Below, piece by piece: positions 41,517-50,142 of a stretch of DNA of 64,000 nucleotides. The notes under the pieces are model-generated. The model was not told the origin of the DNA. It made no database searches and saw only the letters and a program-made list of their open reading frames with translations. The stretch spans positions 1,426,001 to 1,490,000 of the forward strand of contig NZ_AP014879.1 in NCBI RefSeq assembly GCF_002355735.1. The letters are read 5' to 3'. The number at the start of each line of letters is the position of its first letter. The first letter of the stretch is position 1. The DNA comes from Sulfuricaulis limicola (GTDB lineage: Bacteria; Pseudomonadota; Gammaproteobacteria; Acidiferrobacterales; Sulfurifustaceae). The position numbers were made by a program, and so were the translations under genes.

Positions 41517-42401
41517 TTATTCGGGAAAAACTCCCGTCGACAAATATCGATCGCCGCGGTCGCAAATAATGGTGACGATCACGGCATTCTTCACTTCCTG
41601 TGACAACCGCAGCGCCGCAAGCGTGGCGCCGCCGGAGGAGATGCCGCAGAAAATGCCCTCCTCGCGCGCGAGGCGGCGTGTCATTTCTTCCGCCTCCGCC
41701 TGCGTCACTTCCATGACGCGATCGACGCGCCTGGCGTCGTAAATCTTCGGCAGGTATTCCCTGGGCCAGGCGCGGATGCCGGGGATCTGCGAGCCTTCGG
41801 AAGGCTGCACGCCGACGATCTGGATTTTTGAACTCTTCTCTTTCAGGAACCGTGACACCCCCATGATGGTGCCGGTGGTGCCCATGGAACTGACGAAGTG
41901 CGTGATTTTGCCTTCGGTGTCGCGCCAGATCTCGGGGCCAGTGCCTTCGTAGTGCGCGCGCGGGTTATCCGGGTTGGAGAACTGGTTCAGCACCTTGCCC
42001 TTGCCTTCCCGTTCCATTTTATCCGCCAGGTCACGTGCGCCTTCCATGCCCTCTTTCTGCGTCACCAGTACCAGCTCAGCGCCGAAGGCCTTCATGACCG
42101 CGCGTCGCTCGAGGCTCAGGTGTTCCGGCATGACCAGCACCATGCGATACCCTTTCATGGTCGCGGCCATGGCCAGGGCGATGCCGGTATTGCCGCTGGT
42201 GGCCTCGATCAGCGTGTCGCCGGGCCTGATTTCACCGCGCGCCTCGGCGTGCTGGATCATGGACAGCGCCGGGCGGTCCTTGACCGAGCCGGCGGGATTG
42301 TTGCCTTCGAGCTTGGCCAGAATCACGTTCGTGGTCTTGCCCGGCAGGCGTTGCAGCCGCGCCAGTGGCGTGTTGCCGACGAAATTTTCCAGAAGCTTCA
42401 T
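41517..42401 (-). CDS. cysM: Cysteine synthase B
   Basis: A 294-residue PLP enzyme of fold type II that makes cysteine (or sulfocysteine from thiosulfate) from O-acetylserine. Lys41 in GNNPAGSVKDRPA holds the PLP; the substrate loop is EATSGNTGIALAMAA and the PLP phosphate loop MGTTGTIMGVSRFL. The QPSEGSQIPGIRAWPREYLPKIYD block fits CysM rather than CysK. ATG at 42401; the frame upstream is not conserved. A GTAGCCCGGAT palindrome separates it from recJ. Confidence 0.94.
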   Translation of the reverse strand: MKLLENFVGNTPLARLQRLPGKTTNVILAKLEGNNPAGSVKDRPALSMIQHAEARGEIRPGDTLIEATSGNTGIALAMAATMKGYRMVLVMPEHLSLERRAVMKAFGAELVLVTQKEGMEGARDLADKMEREGKGKVLNQFSNPDNPRAHYEGTGPEIWRDTEGKITHFVSSMGTTGTIMGVSRFLKEKSSKIQIVGVQPSEGSQIPGIRAWPREYLPKIYDARRVDRVMEVTQAEAEEMTRRLAREEGIFCGISSGGATLAALRLSQEVKNAVIVTIICDRGDRYLSTGVFPE

Positions 42402-42464
42402 GGGCGGAATATTAACCTTCGCGTAACGGTAAATCGACTTCTGTCTCCAGGCGGACAATCATCA

Positions 42465-42545
42465 TGTAGCCCGGATGGAGCGAAGCGGAATCCGGGTATC
42501 CTGATCCCCGGATTCCGGCGCCAAGGCGCCTTCATCCGGGCTACA
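42465..42545. repeat. TGTAGCCCGGATG palindrome
   Basis: TGTAGCCCGGATGGAGCG... and ...CGCCTTCATCCGGGCTACA at the ends, with inner GGAATCCGGG/CCCCGGATTCCG arms. A palindrome type frequent in proteobacterial spacers, here a single copy in this window. Confidence 0.85.
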
Positions 42546-42563
42546 AGACGTTTTTAAGTATGT

Positions 42564-44294
42564 TTACGCCTGCTCCAGGTGTTCGACGATCAACTGCAGC
42601 GAGCGATAGCCCTGGTATTCGTTCACGTCCAGCTTGAAGGCGGCGTGGATGCGCGCCCAAGCCAGCGGCTTGCCGTCACGCACGCTGTTGAAGGCGATGG
42701 CGTCCAGCGTTTTGGTGACGCCGGGCAGGCGCAGGCCGAGCTTCAGGTGTTTCTCGCCGACCACGCGCTGGCTCACGACCTCGAAGCAGCTGTCGAACAG
42801 CGGTTCCGGAAAGCCCTGCCCCCAAGGGCCGGCCTCGCGCAGCAATTCGGCGACCGGGAGCGACAAATCCTCGGGCGTCAGTTCGCCATCGCTGACGACC
42901 TTGCCTTGCAGGTCGTCGTCGGACAGGTGCAGGCTGACTTCCGTATCGAAGGCCTCGCGGAAGGCGTCGAAGTGTTGTCGTTGCAGCGTCAGGCCCGCGG
43001 CCATGGCGTGTCCGCCGAACTTGCTGAGCAGTTGCGGATGGCGCGCGGCGATGGCGTCGAGCGCGTCGCGGATATGCAGGCCCGGCACGGAACGCGCCGA
43101 GCCCTTCATCTCGGTGTCGCTGACCGGCGCGAAAGCGATCACCGGGCGGTGCACGCGCTCCTTGATGCGCGAGGCCACGATGCCGATCACACCCTGGTGC
43201 CAGGATTCATGAAACAGGCACAGACCGCGCGGCAGTGCGGTCATGTCGAGGCGCAGGCTCTCCACCTCCGCGACCGCCTGTTGCTGCATGGTCGCCTCGA
43301 TGGAACGGCGCTCGCGATTCAGGGCGTCGAGTTTTTCCGCCATGGCATGGGCCGTGGCGGGATCGTCCGTGAGCAGGCATTCGATGCCGAGCGACATGTC
43401 AGTCAGCCGGCCGGCGGCGTTGAGGCGCGGGCCGACGATGTAGCCGAGGTCCATGGCGGTCACGCGTTGCGGCTGGCGACCGGCGATGCGCAGCAAGGCC
43501 TCGATGCCGGCGCCGGCCTGACCCTGATTGATGCGTTTCAGACCCTGTGCCACCAGGATGCGGTTGTTGGCGTCGAGCGGCACCACGTCGGCGACGGTGC
43601 CGAGCGCGACCAGGTCGAGCAGCCGCGCCAGATTGGGTTCGGCGATGTTACGCTCGCTGAACCAGCCGCCGGCGCGCAGACGCGCGCGCAGCGCCAGCAT
43701 GACATAGAAGATCACACCGACACCGGCGAGATTCTTGCTCGGGAAGGAATCGCCCGGCTGGTTCGGATTCACGATGACCGTGGCCGCCGGCAATGACGCG
43801 CCGGGCAGGTGATGATCGGTCACCAGCACCTCGATGCCGCGGCTGCGTGCCGCTTGCACGCCCTCGATGCTGGAGATGCCGTTATCGACGGTGATGATCA
43901 GATCTGGTTTCTGTTCCGCCGCCAGCGCGACGATTTCCGGGGTCAGGCCATAGCCGAACTCGAAGCGGTTCGGCACGAGATAATGCACGTCGGCCGCGCC
44001 CATAGCGCGCAAGGCGCGTACGGCGAGCGCGCAACTGGTGGCGCCGTCGGCGTCGAAGTCGGCGACGATGAGTATGCGCCGCTGTCGCCGCAGCGCATCC
44101 GCGAGCAGGATCGAGGCTTCATCGATGCCCTTGAGCCGGGCCGGCGGAACCAGGCGCTCCAGGGATTTGTCCAGCTCCTGCCGCGAGGCCACCTGCCGCG
44201 CCCGGTAGATGCGCTGCAACACCGGGTGCAGGTCGGTCAGAAAACTTTCCGCCGTGGTTGCCGGACGGCGAATGATTTTGGCGCCGGTGATCAT
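42564..44294 (-). CDS. recJ: Single-stranded-DNA-specific exonuclease RecJ
   Basis: A 576-residue 5'-3' exonuclease acting in recombination and mismatch or base excision repair. The DHH phosphoesterase motifs are ADFDADGATS (78-87), LIITVDNGISS, VTDHHLPG (158-165) and LGTVADVVPLD; the DHHA1 domain has KFGGHAMAAGLTL. The C-terminal OB-type domain follows. ATG at 44294 overlaps the end of rpfE by four bases. In Xanthomonas recJ is also next to rpfE, so the pair is conserved here together with rpfF, rpfC and rpfG. Confidence 0.97.
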   Translation of the reverse strand: MITGAKIIRRPATTAESFLTDLHPVLQRIYRARQVASRQELDKSLERLVPPARLKGIDEASILLADALRRQRRILIVADFDADGATSCALAVRALRAMGAADVHYLVPNRFEFGYGLTPEIVALAAEQKPDLIITVDNGISSIEGVQAARSRGIEVLVTDHHLPGASLPAATVIVNPNQPGDSFPSKNLAGVGVIFYVMLALRARLRAGGWFSERNIAEPNLARLLDLVALGTVADVVPLDANNRILVAQGLKRINQGQAGAGIEALLRIAGRQPQRVTAMDLGYIVGPRLNAAGRLTDMSLGIECLLTDDPATAHAMAEKLDALNRERRSIEATMQQQAVAEVESLRLDMTALPRGLCLFHESWHQGVIGIVASRIKERVHRPVIAFAPVSDTEMKGSARSVPGLHIRDALDAIAARHPQLLSKFGGHAMAAGLTLQRQHFDAFREAFDTEVSLHLSDDDLQGKVVSDGELTPEDLSLPVAELLREAGPWGQGFPEPLFDSCFEVVSQRVVGEKHLKLGLRLPGVTKTLDAIAFNSVRDGKPLAWARIHAAFKLDVNEYQGYRSLQLIVEHLEQA

Positions 44295-45355
44295 GATCTG
44301 TCGTGGCCGCCGCGATACGACGCCAGTGGACGACGCCGGCGCCACCAGCGGCGCGCCTGCCCCGATCCGATCGTGAAGCCTTTGCCATCATCGGTAATCA
44401 AGGTCACACGACCAAGGGCGCCGGCTTTCAGGTCGCGCAACAACGGCTCCATCCAGCTTGTTTCCAGTTTCCCCAGCGCCTCCTGCCAGCGCGGAACATC
44501 GGCATAAAGCGTCGCATCGTGCGCTTCATCCAGCACCATCAGGTGCTCGCCGGCCGCCTCCGATTGCCGGCGCCAGTCGGCATAGTTTTCGGGCAGGCCG
44601 GCAGCCGGTGTGCCGGATAATTTCGCCAGCGACAGGCTCACAGGTTCGTTGCTCCATACGCCGGTCCAGGTCACCGGCGCGATGCGTGGCAGCCGGCCGT
44701 TGCCCCAGAACCACAGGCTGTTGACGGGGAGCTTGCCCTCTTTTTCGCGCTCGACATTTACCGTCGAGCCATGCAGCAGGATCTGGATTTCATTCATGAT
44801 GGTTTGCCACGGCTTCTCGTCGGGCCCGCGCGGCAGAAACCCGCGGATGTCGCGCCCAACCACCTGCGACAACGCTGAGGTGATCAGCTGCGGGGCGCGC
44901 TTCGGCTTGAGATACCAGCGCGCCGGGTGCGGCGCCTTGAGCAGCCAGCCGTCGGCGGTAAAGACTTCCATGATTTCCGCGACCAGGCGACTGGCCTGCT
45001 CCGGAGAGATTTCCAGTTTCTGTGCGTCGGCAAGAATCAGGCGGTCACGATCAAAGCTCAGGTGCACCGGGTCCGCGCGCAGCCACCAGTCGCTGTCGAT
45101 CACACCCATGTCGAACATGCGCGTGACGGCGGCCACCGGCAAATCGCTGTTTTCCTGCCGGACCAGATCAAACAGCGCAAACAGGCCTTCTTCATAGCCC
45201 TGCGGCAAGCCGCGGTCGACCGGTTCGGCGCGTGACAGGAGTGTTTCCAGCGCACGCAGACGAGCCCCGCCGGCGTGGCCGTTTTCCTGCATACTGAACA
45301 ATCCGGGGAGATAAAGGGTCAGGTGACTCGCGGGACGATCCGTGGCTTCAGTCAT
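44291..45355 (-). CDS. rpfE: RpfE-type regulatory protein
   Basis: A 354-residue protein of the RpfE type, sometimes annotated as cofactor-independent phosphoglycerate mutase-like. Segments seen: LTLYLPGLFSMQ, LETLLSRAEP, EEGLFALFDL, PVHLSFDRDRLILADAQKLEISPEQA, ADGWLLKAPHPARWYLK, EIQILLHGSTVNVEREKEGKLPVNSLWFWGNGRLP and LDEAHDATLYADV. Its function is unknown; in Xanthomonas it is part of the rpf region that governs pathogenicity factors. ATG at 45355. It reads directly into recJ and points away from the GTPase gene. Confidence 0.85.
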   Translation of the reverse strand: MTEATDRPASHLTLYLPGLFSMQENGHAGGARLRALETLLSRAEPVDRGLPQGYEEGLFALFDLVRQENSDLPVAAVTRMFDMGVIDSDWWLRADPVHLSFDRDRLILADAQKLEISPEQASRLVAEIMEVFTADGWLLKAPHPARWYLKPKRAPQLITSALSQVVGRDIRGFLPRGPDEKPWQTIMNEIQILLHGSTVNVEREKEGKLPVNSLWFWGNGRLPRIAPVTWTGVWSNEPVSLSLAKLSGTPAAGLPENYADWRRQSEAAGEHLMVLDEAHDATLYADVPRWQEALGKLETSWMEPLLRDLKAGALGRVTLITDDGKGFTIGSGQARRWWRRRRPLASYRGGHDRS

Positions 45356-45612
45356 TTTTATTGCCGGTCCCGGCCAGTGCGCATCATCGGCCGATTTTAT
45401 GTCATATCCCTCTCGCACAAAACGGAACTCCGGCCGCATCGGAAAACAGGCATGCCGGCCAGGAAGACGTCACGCCGGCCCGCCTTGGCGGGGCCAAAAT
45501 GCAGCAAGGTACGGGAACCCTGTCCACCCTCCTCCTCTGGGTGGCCTGTTCCCGCGAAAACGCCTGAAAAGTACATCAGAAAACCCTTATTTTCCGCTGA
45601 AATATCAGGTGC

Positions 45613-45628
45613 TGGCCTGACTTTTGCA
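45613..45628 (+). promoter_or_regulatory. Sigma-54-type promoter candidate for the dynamin-like gene
   Basis: TGGCCTGACTTTTGCA matches the -24/-12 consensus TGGCAYRN4TTGCW with one mismatch, and the invariant GG and GC are exactly 10 bases apart. The start codon lies about 42 bases downstream of the element. The 314-base spacer 45356-45669 has no other element I recognise. Confidence 0.45.
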
Positions 45629-45669
45629 CTATTTATGGTCATTGCAAGGAATTCACAGGCAGGGGCGCC

Positions 45670-47697
45670 TTGACCTCCAAAACCGGGGTATCGACAGCAC
45701 AGGACAAAACCATCGCCGACGACGGCAAGGTCGTGGTGATGGACGATTTCGTGCAATCGCGCAACGCCAAGGCCGCGCTCGACGGTTTTGCGCGCGGGCT
45801 GTCCCAGTTCAAGCGCTGGCGCGACGACCTCGCGCAGGCCATCGCCGATTACCAGTCCTGGGTCGAACAGCAGGGATTCTCCGACGGCGAACAGGATCTG
45901 CGCGTCTATGAGCTGATCGAGATGCTGCAGTCGGACAAACTCACGGTAGCGCTGGTCGCCGAGTTTTCGCGCGGCAAGACCGAACTTCTCAACGCGATTT
46001 TCTTCTCCGATTACAAGCAACGGCTGCTGCCCTCCGCGGCGGGTCGCACCACCATGTGCCCCACCGAACTGCGCTGGGACGAGAAGGACGGCCCCTGCGT
46101 CAAATTGCTGCCGATCGAAACGCGCAAGACCGCACTGACCATCTCCGAATACAAACGCACGCCGGTCCACTGGACCACGATGCATATCCTGAAAATCAGC
46201 TCGGCTGAGGAAGTGCGCGAAGCGCTTTCCGAAATCACCAAGACCAAGAAGGTCAACATGCGCGAGGCGCAGGAGCTGGGCCTGTACGATCCGAAGCAGC
46301 CCGCCGACAAAAACGCCCCGGTCGCCGACGGCATGGTGGAAGTCCCGGTGTGGCGGCATGCCATCGTCAACTTCCCGAACCCCCTGCTCAAGCAGGGGCT
46401 GGTGGTGCTCGACACGCCCGGCCTGAATGCCCTCGGCGTCGAGCCCGAATTGACGCTGAACACGCTTCCCAGCGCGCAGGCGATCCTGTTCCTGCTGGCC
46501 GCCGATGCCGGCGTGACCAAGACCGATCTCGATGTCTGGTCCAACCACGTGAGCACCGTGAAAGGCAATCCGCACCTGGTGATTCTGAACAAAATAGACA
46601 TCCTGTGGGACGAGCTGCACGACGATGCCGCCGTGGCCAAGACCATCGCGCGCCAGGTCGAAGAAACCGCGCGCACCCTGCATGTCGATCGCAAGGCCAT
46701 TTTCCCGGTGTCCGCGCAGAAAGGCCTGATCGCCAAGATCAAGGGCGATACCGCGCTGGCCGCGAAGAGCGGACTGTCGGTGCTGGAAGACAAGCTCACG
46801 CAGGACCTCATCCCGGCCCGGCAGATGCTGATCCGCAACCGCATCGTGCATGAGGTCAGCGGCCGCGTCGAAAGCAGCCGCGGGCTGATCGAATCCAAGC
46901 TCGCCGGTGTCAACAAACAGCTGGGCGAACTCAAGACACTGAGCGGCAAGAACCATGAAGTGATTCAGAAAATGATCCTGCGCATGCGCGCGGAAAAGCA
47001 GCAATATGACAAGGAAGTCGAAGGATTCCAGCTGACCAAGGCGGCGCTGTCGAAGCAGGCGCAGATACTGCTTGGCCACCTGAGCATGACCAGTCTGGAT
47101 GAATTGATCGCCAAGACACGCGTGGCCATGAACGAAACCTGGACCACGCGCGGCCTCAAGAACGGCATGGAAACGTTCTTTTCCGGCACCCGCGAACGCA
47201 TGGAAAAGGTCAGCTTCGAATCAGACGAAATCCGCAAGGTGGTGGAGGCGATTTACCTGCGCCTGCACACCGAATACGGGCTGGCCAAAATCGTCCCGCC
47301 GCGGCTGTCGCTGCTGCCGTTCGTGATGGAATTCAAGAAGCTCGAGGAACGCGCTGATGCGTTCCGCGACAGTCCGGTCACGATGATGACGGAGCAGCAC
47401 TTTGTCATCAAAAAATTCTTCATCACGATGGTGAGCCAGGCGCGCCAGCTGTTCACCGAATGCAATACCGCCTCGAAGAATTGGTTCCAGGCCGCCGTGT
47501 CGCCGGTTTTCGCGCAGATCCAGCAGCACAAGGCCACGATTGACCGCAGTTTCGAGGCACTGAAGAAGATCCACGAAAACATGGATAGCCTGGGCGAGCG
47601 CATCACCGAGCTGGAGCATGTCCGCCAGGAGCTGGAAAAACAGATGAAAACGACCGATGTCCTGCTGGAACGTATCCACCGCCCGCTTTCGGGCTGA
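45670..47697 (+). CDS. Dynamin-family GTPase
   Basis: A 675-residue large GTPase of the bacterial dynamin-like group. G1 is AEFSRGKTE at 97-105, a conserved Thr for G2 is likely in AGRTTMCPTELR, G3 is LDTPGLN near 248-254 and G4 NKID near 306-309. The rest is long helical segments typical of a dynamin stalk (about 390-480 and 610-660, ERITELEHVRQELEKQM). Bacterial dynamins act on membranes. The start is TTG at 45670; the next in-frame ATG is 23 codons later. It sits between rpfE and rpfG on the plus strand behind a candidate sigma-54 promoter; an rpf-related job is only suggested by place. Confidence 0.88.
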   Translation: MTSKTGVSTAQDKTIADDGKVVVMDDFVQSRNAKAALDGFARGLSQFKRWRDDLAQAIADYQSWVEQQGFSDGEQDLRVYELIEMLQSDKLTVALVAEFSRGKTELLNAIFFSDYKQRLLPSAAGRTTMCPTELRWDEKDGPCVKLLPIETRKTALTISEYKRTPVHWTTMHILKISSAEEVREALSEITKTKKVNMREAQELGLYDPKQPADKNAPVADGMVEVPVWRHAIVNFPNPLLKQGLVVLDTPGLNALGVEPELTLNTLPSAQAILFLLAADAGVTKTDLDVWSNHVSTVKGNPHLVILNKIDILWDELHDDAAVAKTIARQVEETARTLHVDRKAIFPVSAQKGLIAKIKGDTALAAKSGLSVLEDKLTQDLIPARQMLIRNRIVHEVSGRVESSRGLIESKLAGVNKQLGELKTLSGKNHEVIQKMILRMRAEKQQYDKEVEGFQLTKAALSKQAQILLGHLSMTSLDELIAKTRVAMNETWTTRGLKNGMETFFSGTRERMEKVSFESDEIRKVVEAIYLRLHTEYGLAKIVPPRLSLLPFVMEFKKLEERADAFRDSPVTMMTEQHFVIKKFFITMVSQARQLFTECNTASKNWFQAAVSPVFAQIQQHKATIDRSFEALKKIHENMDSLGERITELEHVRQELEKQMKTTDVLLERIHRPLSG

Positions 47698-47830
47698 CCG
47701 GCCGAGACAGGAAATGCCACTATTTCATCAGGTTATGAACACATCATCACAAGGTTCGTTATCTGTGGGTTTGTCTGGCCCGACTGACGGGTGCAGACTA
47801 AATTTAAGGGACACCCGGAAAGGGTGAGTT

Positions 47831-47929
47831 ATGCGCGCCTATACAAGAAAATCAGGTGCGGCATCAGAAGGAAACAGCGTCTCACCACGTGTCCGGAACG
47901 CACGGGCAAGTACGCCATCAGGGGTGTAA
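47831..47929 (+). CDS. Possible 32-residue leader-like ORF upstream of rpfG
   Basis: ATG at 47831, preceded by AGGGTGAG, runs to TAA at 47929, three bases before the rpfG ATG. The peptide is basic and Ser-rich (MRAYTRKSGAASEGNSVSPR). It may be a translated leader that couples to rpfG or chance. The 235-base spacer 47698-47932 has no other feature I recognise. Confidence 0.22.
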   Translation: MRAYTRKSGAASEGNSVSPRVRNARASTPSGV

Positions 47930-47932
47930 CCG

Positions 47933-48985
47933 ATGTCCTCCATATTGATCATTGACGATCAGTTCACGAGCCGGAAGATTCTGGAACAGCTCGTGTCCAC
48001 CCTCAGCGGACATATCGAGGCAAAATCGTTCGCCGACCCGGTACAGGGGCTGGAATGGGCCGGGACCCATCATCCCGATCTGGTGCTGACCGATTACAAG
48101 ATGCCGAACATGGACGGCATCGAATTCACCCGGAAGTTCCGCGAGATACATCCCGACACCCCGCTGGTCGTCGTCACCGCCCTTGAAGAAAAGGAAATAC
48201 GCTACCAGGCGCTGGAAGCCGGTGCCACGGATTTCCTGACCAAGCCGATCGATCACACCGAATGCCGCGCACGCTGCCGTAACCTCCTCCTGCTCAGTCA
48301 CCATCAGCGACTGATCAAGGACCGGGCGCACCTGCTGGAATTGAGAGTCAGCGAAGCCACGAAGGAAATCCGCATCCGCGAACAGGAAACCCTGCTGCGC
48401 CTGGCCAAAGCCGGCGAATATCGCGACGAGGAAACCGGCAACCACGTTTTGCGCATGGCCAAGTTCGCGCGCCTCATGGCCGAAAAACTGGGTTTACCGG
48501 AAAGCGATTGTCACGTCATCGAGATCGCCGCGCCCATGCACGACATCGGCAAGATCGGCATTCCCGACGGAATCCTGCTCAAACCAGGAAAGCTCGACGC
48601 GGAAGAACTGCAGATCATGCGCACGCATACGCGCATCGGTTATGAAATCCTGAAGGACAGTCCTTCAAAATATCTGCAGATGGGCGCGGTCATCGCCCTG
48701 GGGCATCACGAGCGCTACGACGGCACCGGTTATCCCAGCCGGCTGCGCGGATACGAGATACCGCTCGAGGCCCGTATCGTTGCCGTTTCCGACGTTTTTG
48801 ACGCGTTGACATCCGTCCGGCCGTACAAAAAGGCCTGGTCGATACAGGACGCGCTCAACTACCTGAATACCGAAAGAGGAAAGCACTTCGACCCTGTCTG
48901 CGTCGACGCCTTCCTGGCGCAATTCGAAAAAATCCTCAGCTTCCGCGAGAAATTCCTCGATCTGCCCGCCGCGGATAATGGCTAG
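47933..48985 (+). CDS. rpfG: Response regulator with HD-GYP domain (RpfG)
   Basis: A 350-residue cyclic di-GMP phosphodiesterase. The receiver domain has D54 in LVLTDYKMPNMDG as the phosphorylation site and a Thr/Lys pair in VVVTALEE and FLTKPID. The HD-GYP domain has HD at 203-204 (APMHDIGKIGIPDG), HHERYDGTGYP at 258-268, and the surrounding ligands. Phosphorylated by the RpfC sensor in response to DSF, it degrades c-di-GMP to GMP or pGpG. It is followed after 5 bases by the GGDEF gene and then rpfC, so synthesis and breakdown of c-di-GMP are encoded together. Confidence 0.95.
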   Translation: MSSILIIDDQFTSRKILEQLVSTLSGHIEAKSFADPVQGLEWAGTHHPDLVLTDYKMPNMDGIEFTRKFREIHPDTPLVVVTALEEKEIRYQALEAGATDFLTKPIDHTECRARCRNLLLLSHHQRLIKDRAHLLELRVSEATKEIRIREQETLLRLAKAGEYRDEETGNHVLRMAKFARLMAEKLGLPESDCHVIEIAAPMHDIGKIGIPDGILLKPGKLDAEELQIMRTHTRIGYEILKDSPSKYLQMGAVIALGHHERYDGTGYPSRLRGYEIPLEARIVAVSDVFDALTSVRPYKKAWSIQDALNYLNTERGKHFDPVCVDAFLAQFEKILSFREKFLDLPAADNG

Positions 48986-48990
48986 CCCGC

Positions 48991-50136
48991 ATGGACTCCG
49001 AAACCACAGTCACAGAAGTTCATCGCGGCTTGTTCGCTACTCTTCGCGAACGCCTGGCCAAGCGTTCCGACAGCGAGCATATACAGGCGCTGGTACGGAT
49101 CGCCATCGGCAGCATCGGAACAATGTATGTTTTTTTCATCTACGCCAGCGGGAAACTCAGCGTAAGCCAGCAGCACATACTTTTTATCGCGACTTGTTTT
49201 GTTCTGGCCGCCATCGGCATTTTTCTGCTGGTCATCATTCAACCGGAAGCATCGCCACCCAGGCGACTTGCAGGGATGGTGCTCGATTTCAGCGCCACAT
49301 CTTATTTCATGTACGTAATGGAGGACATGGGATTTGTCTTCTTCGCGGTTTACCTGTGGGTCACCATTGGCAATGGTTTACGTTATGGAGCCCGCTACCT
49401 CTTCATGGCCATGACCGCCAGCATCGCAAGTTTTTCGATTGTTCTAGCCAATAGTTCATACTGGAGGGAGCAATGGGGGTTCAGCGCAGGGTTGCTGGTC
49501 GGCTTGGTCGGCCTGCCGCTTTATTTATCCAGCCTCCTGAAACAACTCGGCAAACAACACGATGAGCTCAAGAAACTCTATGAGCAAATGGCCAGACATG
49601 CGACCCATGACTCGTTGACGAACCTGCCCAATCGCAAACACTTCCACGATCAGCTTGCGGTAACTATCGCATCAGCCAAGCAGGAAAAACAAACTTTCAC
49701 GGTTTTGTATCTTGACCTCGACGGGTTCAAGGCCATTAACGATGATTTGGGTCACGCAATCGGTGATCAGCTGATAGAGAAAACTGCACGCAGGCTGGAG
49801 CATTGCGTACGCAAAGGCGACATGGTTGCACGTGTGGGCGGCGACGAGTTCATTGTGTTATTGCAGGATGTGGTGTCGTCGGATGTCTCAAAAATAGCCG
49901 AAAAAATCATCGAAAACCTGTCCAAACCATTAATGCTCGCTGACAGGTCTCTTTCCATTACTACAAGCATCGGGGTCGCAACATACCCCCATGACGGAGT
50001 CGACATAAATGCGCTAATACACAGCGCCGACATTGCCATGTATGAAGCCAAGCGTAACGGCAAAAACGGTTATCGGATTTTCAGCCGCGGACAAGTCCAT
50101 TTCGCGCCGCTTAACGTCAAAGGCCTGTCAGGCTAG
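48991..50136 (+). CDS. Diguanylate cyclase with RpfC-like membrane sensor
   Basis: A 381-residue GGDEF protein. Residues 1-185 hold about five membrane helices and closely resemble the N-terminus of RpfC (LRERLAKRSDSEHIQALVRIAIG, RRLAGMVLDFSATSYFMYV, YLWVTIGNGLRYGARYL, GLLVGLVGLPLYLSSLLKQL). The cyclase domain begins at about 203 (ATHDSLTNLPNRKHF) with GGDEF at 283-287 and an I-site RKGD at 274-277. This suggests a DSF-responsive cyclase opposing RpfG. It lies between rpfG and rpfC with gaps of 5 and 6 bases, an operon of three. Confidence 0.93.
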   Translation: MDSETTVTEVHRGLFATLRERLAKRSDSEHIQALVRIAIGSIGTMYVFFIYASGKLSVSQQHILFIATCFVLAAIGIFLLVIIQPEASPPRRLAGMVLDFSATSYFMYVMEDMGFVFFAVYLWVTIGNGLRYGARYLFMAMTASIASFSIVLANSSYWREQWGFSAGLLVGLVGLPLYLSSLLKQLGKQHDELKKLYEQMARHATHDSLTNLPNRKHFHDQLAVTIASAKQEKQTFTVLYLDLDGFKAINDDLGHAIGDQLIEKTARRLEHCVRKGDMVARVGGDEFIVLLQDVVSSDVSKIAEKIIENLSKPLMLADRSLSITTSIGVATYPHDGVDINALIHSADIAMYEAKRNGKNGYRIFSRGQVHFAPLNVKGLSG

Positions 50137-50142
50137 AGCCTT

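Noticed and set aside
45397-47079. Minus-strand open frame of about 560 codons
   Set aside because: Antisense to the dynamin-like GTPase gene, whose P-loop, DTPG and NKID motifs settle the strand.
47760-47800. Second sigma-54 promoter before rpfG
   Set aside because: TGGCCCGACTGACGGGTGC has its GG and GC 14 bases apart instead of 10.
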